Below, piece by piece: positions 60,251-64,000 of a DNA stretch of 64,000 bases. A program made the translations under genes and the position numbers. Under the pieces are notes generated by a model. The model saw only the letters and a list, made by a program, of their open reading frames with translations, ran no database searches and was not told the origin of the DNA. The DNA is from Nymphaea colorata. Its lineage: Eukaryota > Streptophyta > Magnoliopsida > Nymphaeales > Nymphaeaceae. The DNA is taken from NCBI RefSeq assembly GCF_008831285.2, contig NC_045138.2, forward strand, positions 20,617,934-20,681,933, given 5' to 3'. Positions within the stretch are counted from its first letter, which is position 1. Every line of letters starts with the position of its first letter.

Positions 60251-61034
60251 CTAAATTGCTACCTCCCTGTGGTGGGAGCCATGAGGAAAATCCTCCTGCC
60301 AAGAACACAACAACATAGATGAAGTTAGAAACTGAACATGGCATTTAATGTCAGTGTGGAAGCTGTTACATAAACAGCATCTATGCATATTGACTACATC
60401 TCTGCTTCCATTTCAGTATCAGAAATTCCACAGTGAGTGGTCGTTGAGGTTTCAACTCTTATGTTGTGTCTTTTAGCTTTGCGGAAGTAATTAAACAGTG
60501 AGAAATTGCCAAAGTAAACACAAAGCGGCATCAGCAAACTTGCTTATAAGCACGTGCTCGCTTAACCGCATCGGCTCATGAACGTTACAGAATGGGGACC
60601 CAAAAAAATTAACAGAAGAATGATGTCGTCTCTAAATAAAGGCATACAAGAAAGTAGAAACTAATAAACTCAACGATTCATACTGCAATTACAAAACCAA
60701 TAAACAACGTTCGTGATCTTCTAGAACTCAACGATTACCAATTCATGCTAGCAATTCAATTATCAAGTATAAACATCATCATCAGGTCGGAAGAATCGCG
60801 AACGCTTAGAATAAAACGAGCAAGAACACTAAGAATACACAAAGAATCTCACGGAGGGGACTAGAAATTAATATCCCACCTGAATCTTCGCATCGTAGGT
60901 AGCAACGAACTTCCTTCCTACGTCGCCATTCAGGTCAGTCACGATCGGCGGAGGTAGTCGCTCCGATTCATACTTGATTGGGTAGTCATCGGCAGACGGT
61001 ACCATGCTTCTCTGAACGAAACATTGCCCTCGTG
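60251..61034 (-). pseudogene. Truncated 5' fragment of a NERD1-like FG-GAP repeat protein gene
   Basis: On the minus strand 61034-60993 encodes HEGNVSFREAWYRL, and 61005-60880 in the next frame encodes a piece with DDYPIKYE, LPPPIVTDLNGD and VATYDAKIQ, ending at a GT donor. A second piece, 60295-60251, after an AG acceptor, encodes EDFPHGSHHREVAI and then TAG. As I recall the family (Arabidopsis NERD1, At3g51050, a membrane protein with an FG-GAP domain linked to secretion), these are its N-terminal lumenal start and a later exon. Here a base is lost near 60991-60993, a TAG stands just before HEG (61037-61035), the exon that should lie between the two pieces is missing, and nothing of the later protein follows. 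It is therefore a dead partial copy. Confidence 0.8.
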
Positions 61035-61090
61035 CTATAAATTTCAAAAAAGCTTATAGTCTCAGCAACTCTCAATTGTACACAGAAAAC

Positions 61091-61388
61091 TGTTACGACC
61101 TTAACCGAAGGTCTCTATCGTGGCATCATGGCAAGAGTTAGTAGGCGTCATGGTCTTAGAGTCAAGTTGATTATAGTTATTCCAAGAAGTGAGTTGTTCC
61201 ACATTTTTAGCGTGAGTTATCCCTGTTAGTGGGTCTGCCATGATCCATGTTTTGAGGCTTCCACTTCTGCTAGAGAAGTTATAAGGCCCTTAGTTGTTAA
61301 TGAAATGATATGCTTTTTATCTCAATTCTTCCTCTCCTCCTCCGCTCTCTCTCTTCCTCAAGACTCTGTTTACGACTAGACTGTAACA
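61091..61388 (+). repeat. 5' LTR of the gypsy element
   Basis: 298 bp from TGTTACGACCTTAACC to GACTAGACTGTAACA; the ends TGTTAC and GTAACA are inverted partners. The flank before it, AAAAC (61086-61090), should recur after the 3' LTR, which is outside the window. Confidence 0.88.
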
Positions 61389-61389
61389 A

Positions 61390-61402
61390 TGGTATCAGAG
61401 AC
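61390..61402 (+). other. Primer-binding site (initiator Met tRNA type)
   Basis: TGGTATCAGAGAC starts one base after the LTR end. Confidence 0.85.
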
Positions 61403-61408
61403 AACACG

Positions 61409-62915
61409 ATGGCTATACACTCCAAAGTCACAGACAGCAAATCGTCAGATGAACTTGTCCAAAAGCTGGAGTCCTCCATGGCTGACTTCCACCAAGAAGT
61501 CAATCTTCGCCTTCAGGAATCTTGGCAGCGAATGGAACAATATTTTCAACATGCCGACCAAAGGTTCACCGAGTTACAAGAAACAATTGCTTCCGGTCCT
61601 ACTGCTGGTAAGGACTCTCTCTGATAATAGGGGGCTTTTAGGTGCCCCACCTCCCAACCACACCACGACGGTGGCAACAACTTCCATCGCTGCGGCATCC
61701 TCTGCTCTGTCCACCACAGCACAGACCACCATACCAACTATGGTCCCGCGTTCAGGTGATATCCCATTACGCCTCAATTTTCCAGAGTTCACTCCTACTA
61801 ATCCCCGGTATTGGATTCGTAAATGTGAGCAATACTTTGACGTTAATGACATTGATGAACACCACAAAGTAAAGCTAGCCGGACTCCATCTCAACAAAGA
61901 AGGCGACACTTGGCTATACAATGAACTGCTCCAACACAATGACCTCACCTAGGCTCAATTCGTGGATATATTGTGAGAACGATTTGGCGTTCAAGATACT
62001 GACAGCGTGATTGTCGAATTCAACCACCTCAAACAAACAGGAACTGTCGCGGATTACATCAAGCGATTCGAGGACTTAAAAGGACATGTGTTACGTGAAA
62101 GCGTCACCCTCTCCGATAAATACTTCATTTCCTGTTTTATTAGGAGACTAACCGACCCGCTTCAGTCCCTCGTCCGGGCTCACACCCCCCTCACGATTCG
62201 GGAGGCCATGGCAAATGCCAAGTTTCACGAAGCTGCCTTAAAGTCAATTGCAAAGCACCAACCATTTCGTAGCCCGCCGCCGGCCCAATTTAATTCCAGA
62301 GGAATGAAACCCCCATGGGAACCACAGCCAGTCAAGAAGGATCCCACATGCTACTGCTGCGGCGCCCACTGGTTTCGAGGACACTCTTGCAGACCCCGTC
62401 CAACTAGTGAAGCTCATGTCTTGGACGAAACCAGTTCTGATGGTGGCAAAGTCGGGGACGACAACCAAGTCCCAGCCCAGGATGAGCAACTTGTGGAACT
62501 CTCCATGCACACCATTAATGGGAGTACCAGTAGTGGCACCCTCAAATTGAGAGGGCACATCCGTCACAAGCCGGCCTTAATTCTATTAGATACAAGGAGT
62601 ACCGCAACTTTTATTAATTCCAAGTTGGTTGATGCTCTTCACTTAGATGTCTTGGACTGTCCGGAAATGACCATTGCACTAACCAATGGCACCAGAGTCG
62701 TGTGTTCCAAAACTTGTCCTAACTTGAGCTGGGAGATGTGTGGCAGTCACTTCCGATATGATTTTCGCATTCTCGATCTTGGGACTTACGACATTGTCCT
62801 TGGTACTGACTGGATGCAGGAGGTGAACCCTATAACTTTCGATTTTGTACAATCCCAGGCAACCATTAAGAAGAACGGAAATGAGGTCATTCTTAAGGGC
62901 CATCGTGGTGACTAG
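61409..62915 (+). pseudogene. Gypsy gag and protease, frameshifted and with stops
   Basis: The likely start is ATG 61409 (MAIHSKVTDS), with a coiled-coil-like N-terminus that runs to a TGA at 61622-61624. The gag body (LNFPEFTPTNPRYWIRKCE) continues in another frame, so a frameshift lies near 61610-61640. Stops at 61950 (TAG) and 61974 (TGA) break the capsid region. The knuckle reads CYCCGAHWFRGHSC, a spacing seen in gypsy elements. The protease core near 62590 has D-T-R instead of D-T/S-G, so even that domain is damaged. A TAG at 62913-62915 separates it from pol. Confidence 0.88.
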
Positions 62916-62921
62916 AAACAA

Positions 62922-64000
62922 TTGGAGGAGCTAAGCTGTCTGATAGCTGGTTGTCCTCCCAAAAACATCAACATCCAGCATGTCGAGCACGTGGCCTGGG
63001 TATTCGAGGTGGACGACAGCAACACGTTGGCAACACTTCCAAAGTCGACTTCAATTGAAGTTGATACTTGCGGAGGATCAGATCTCCCCATGGAATTCCG
63101 AGAAAGGCTGCATCTCTTGCTCCACTCCTTCGCCAACATGTTTGAAGAGCCCCATCAACTCCCACCTCAGCGTTCTCATGACCATGGGATCACACTAGTT
63201 ACAGGGACCTCACCAGTAGCCGTCCGCCCATATCGCTACCCCTACCACCAAAAACGGGAAATAGAGGTCCAAGTGCAACACCTCTTGGATGTTGGGTTTA
63301 TCTGTCACAATCATAGTCCCTTTGCCTCGCCCGTCTTGCTCGTTAAAAAGAAGGATGGTAGCTGGCGAATGTGTGTGGATTACCGTCAACTCAACTACCA
63401 GATGATCAAAGATCGATATCCAATTCCCGTCATAGACGACCTTCTTGATGAACTACATGGCGCAAAGGTATTTTCTAAGCTCGACTTACGGGCTGGGTAC
63501 CACCAAATTCGTATGAAGGAGGAGGACGTTCCGAAGACGGAATTCCGGACACACCAAGGCCATTACGAGTTTTAGGTGCTACCTTTTGGTCTTACTAATG
63601 CCCCAGCCACCTTTCAGTCCTTAATGAATCAGGTTTTGGCTCCATTCTTACGTCAATTTGTTCTGGTATTTTTTGACGACATATTAATCTACAACAACGA
63701 GTTGGCCTTGCACATTGAGCACCTTTCGATGGTGCTAGAGCTACTACGGCGTGAACAATTCTACCTCAAGTTATCCAAATGCGAATTTGACATGGCTCAA
63801 ATCGATTACCTGGGACACGTCATATCGGGGGAAGGAGTCAGCACCAACCCAAAGAAAGTTGAGGCCATGATCAGTTGGCCTACACCCAAAACGGTAAGAG
63901 AATTGTGGGGCTTCCTCTGCTTAACCGGTTACTACCGAAAGTTCATACGGAATTATGGCGTGGTGGCGCAACCCCTGACCCAACTCCTCAAAAAGGATGC
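62922..64000 (+). pseudogene. Gypsy reverse transcriptase, partial, with one stop
   Basis: The same frame as gag continues with RT motifs: [44 protein letters not shown] and [18 protein letters not shown] at 63573-63575 falls just before VLPFGLTNAP. The active-site loop FFDDIL (Asp pair near 63675-63680) is intact, followed by YLGHVIS and the connection region. The window ends inside RT/RNase H. Confidence 0.92.

Larger units (their letters stand above)
61091..64000 (+). mobile_element. Ty3/gypsy retrotransposon, 5' part (continues past the window)
   Basis: A 5' LTR, a primer-binding site, then gag, zinc knuckle, protease and reverse transcriptase in gypsy order (protease before RT, no integrase between). 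The element starts 57 bases upstream of the NERD1-like fragment. The reading frame is interrupted by one frameshift and four stops. Short LTRs and a single gag-pol frame suggest a chromovirus of the Reina type, but that is only an inference. Confidence 0.93.

Noticed and set aside
1-64000. CRISPR arrays, operons, defence islands, rRNA, tRNA
   Set aside because: The tandem repeats lack regular spacers, the DNA is clearly plant nuclear, and I saw no convincing tRNA box A/B pair or rRNA segment.

Overview
The window is nuclear DNA from a flowering plant. Genes have spliceosomal GT-AG introns and are spread thinly among LTR retrotransposons, small terminal-inverted-repeat (TIR) elements, microsatellites and AT-rich spacers. 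Protein families are plant-specific or plant-typical: a DRT102-type RpiB/cupin fusion, a nucellin-like aspartic protease, a KIN-7 kinesin and a NERD1/FG-GAP relative. The species cannot be fixed from what I can see. The mixture of one compact, very GC-rich gene and one 35 kb gene with repeat-filled introns argues against a small, compact genome.

Layout. 1 to about 3600: a decayed Ty1/copia element with stops and two internal deletions. 4127-5047: intact single-exon DRT102-like gene with a tandemly duplicated 3' UTR segment. 5400-9500: spacer holding an ~830 bp dispersed repeat and GGGCC-rich repeat debris. 9591-14434: nine-exon nucellin-like aspartic protease (460 aa), whose second intron carries a 417 bp hAT-like element with a perfect 8 bp target duplication. 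14435-16849: spacer. 16850-52066, minus strand: a KIN-7 kinesin, 25 exons and about 1130 aa as I join it; every junction keeps frame, but the last 21-base exon is tentative. 52250-60250: spacer with simple repeats and MITE-like elements. 60251-61034, minus strand: a broken 5' fragment of a NERD1-like gene. 61091 to the end: the 5' LTR, gag, protease and partial reverse transcriptase of a Ty3/gypsy element that runs off the window and has several in-frame stops.

The kinesin introns are the main accessory landscape. They hold a 5.3 kb copia element with 5 bp target duplications and nearly identical LTRs, a 3.47 kb solo LTR carrying a ~540 bp GGC/GAC triplet tract, a degenerate ~100 bp minisatellite, a 131 bp tandem duplication, a 387 bp GTAC-rich MITE with a perfect 8 bp target duplication, and an ~800 bp TIR repeat. 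Exons and splice signals stay clean, so the gene looks functional despite the insertions.

I found no operon, defence system, CRISPR array, rRNA or recognisable tRNA. The functional genes are unrelated housekeeping-type loci that happen to be neighbours. What is unusual here is repeat structure rather than a new pathway.
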